The notes below the pieces were generated by a model, which was given only the letters and a program-made list of their open reading frames with translations, was not told where the DNA came from and made no database searches. From Anaerolineales bacterium UBA2317 (GTDB taxonomy: Bacteria > Chloroflexota > Anaerolineae > Anaerolineales > Villigracilaceae), in assembly GCA_002345215.1 (NCBI GenBank), contig DDVH01000035.1:1219-32271 (forward strand): a stretch of DNA of 31,053 bases, written 5' to 3'. Positions 30,767 to 31,053 of the stretch are shown one piece after another (position 1 is the first letter of the stretch; every line of letters begins with the position of its first letter). A program made the translations under genes and the position numbers.

Positions 30767-31053
30767 TTAATGTTTATTTTGTTGGCGCATTAAATCGGAA
30801 CGCAATAATTCTAGTTGATGTGGTTTATCTACATCCATGCACGGTTCGGCACGATCCCAAATGATAGCACGCCCTTTGATTCCGATTCTTTGTGAAGCAC
30901 GTTCTACCAAACCTTGCAATGTAAATTGACGAGTAAATAATTGAAACAGTGTATCTAAGCCAATCACTGCCGCTTGGCGTAACGGACTTTTACGATTGCC
31001 AATTAATTCTTCCCATGTATCTAAATGGTCTGTCGCCATGCTGACGTGAATGA
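30767..31053 (-). CDS. C-terminal part of a probable nucleotidyltransferase (partial)
   Basis: The frame is open to the window edge, so the N-terminus is missing; an ATG at 31037-31039 is probably internal. The visible 95 residues include WEELIGNRKSPLRQAAV and the C-terminal CMDVDKPHQLELLRSDL. That pattern is common at the end of NTP-transferase family proteins of the MobA/MocA/GlmU-like type. The substrate cannot be told from this fragment. Confidence 0.6.
   Translation of the reverse strand, partial: IHVSMATDHLDTWEELIGNRKSPLRQAAVIGLDTLFQLFTRQFTLQGLVERASQRIGIKGRAIIWDRAEPCMDVDKPHQLELLRSDLMRQQNKH

Overview
This window looks like a chromosomal segment of a low-to-moderate GC bacterium. The best guess is Chloroflexota, probably Anaerolineae. 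That rests on inference: the style of the membrane-anchored anti-sigma-like protein, Thr/Pro-rich linkers on surface proteins, a bacterial HerA/NurA pair, 7TM-PAS sensors, and many short GTAGGGGCGACC-type palindromic repeats. No rRNA or tRNA gene is visible.

Layout. 1-2585: the end of a membrane-anchored surface protein, then an OsmC-like protein overlapping a sulfite-oxidase-type molybdoenzyme, closed by a bidirectional terminator. 2595-6358 (minus): a membrane anti-sigma-like protein coupled to an ECF sigma factor, then a lipoprotein with one CxxCH haem site and a Vgb-like propeller, driven by a consensus promoter. 6432-8540: a small zinc-ribbon membrane protein, a small basic protein, and a REP-associated tyrosine transposase (RAYT) flanked on both sides, and internally interrupted, by REP-like palindromic elements, including a 4.8-copy array of 120-bp units.

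8541-13126 (minus) is the most interesting part. It is a compact co-directional cluster of NurA nuclease, a HAS-barrel-like protein, HerA ATPase, a full-length DpnI homologue (methyl-dependent GATC restriction enzyme) and a 57-residue small ORF. The herA stop and the DpnI start overlap as TAATG. I propose a methyl-directed cut-and-resect defence system: DpnI cuts Gm6ATC DNA and HerA-NurA degrades the ends. The DpnI gene is visibly more AT-rich than herA and sits next to the RAYT/REP region.

13262-19328 (plus): a SIMPL-domain lipoprotein, a beta-hydroxyacid dehydrogenase, a redoxin, a cNMP-binding/PH-like membrane protein, peptide deformylase and RecF. 19355-21952: an AT-rich insert with a membrane protein and an alpha/beta hydrolase, with a 51-bp remnant of a ribokinase 5' end between them. 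21972-28143: a nucleoside salvage locus with ribokinase, two tandem nucleoside hydrolases with different active-site residues, and a complete ECF transporter (S, T and two ATPases, one with a broken ABC signature). The likely route is uptake of a nucleoside, hydrolysis to base plus ribose, then ribose 5-phosphate. 28194-31053 (minus): a 7TM-PAS sensor without a kinase domain, a PPC/DUF296 protein, a PAP2 phosphatase and the end of a probable nucleotidyltransferase.

Two genome-style traits recur. Palindromic repeats abut genes so that the TAG inside GTAGGG acts as the stop codon, and several genes have a -10-like hexamer only 5-8 nt before ATG, suggesting leaderless transcripts.
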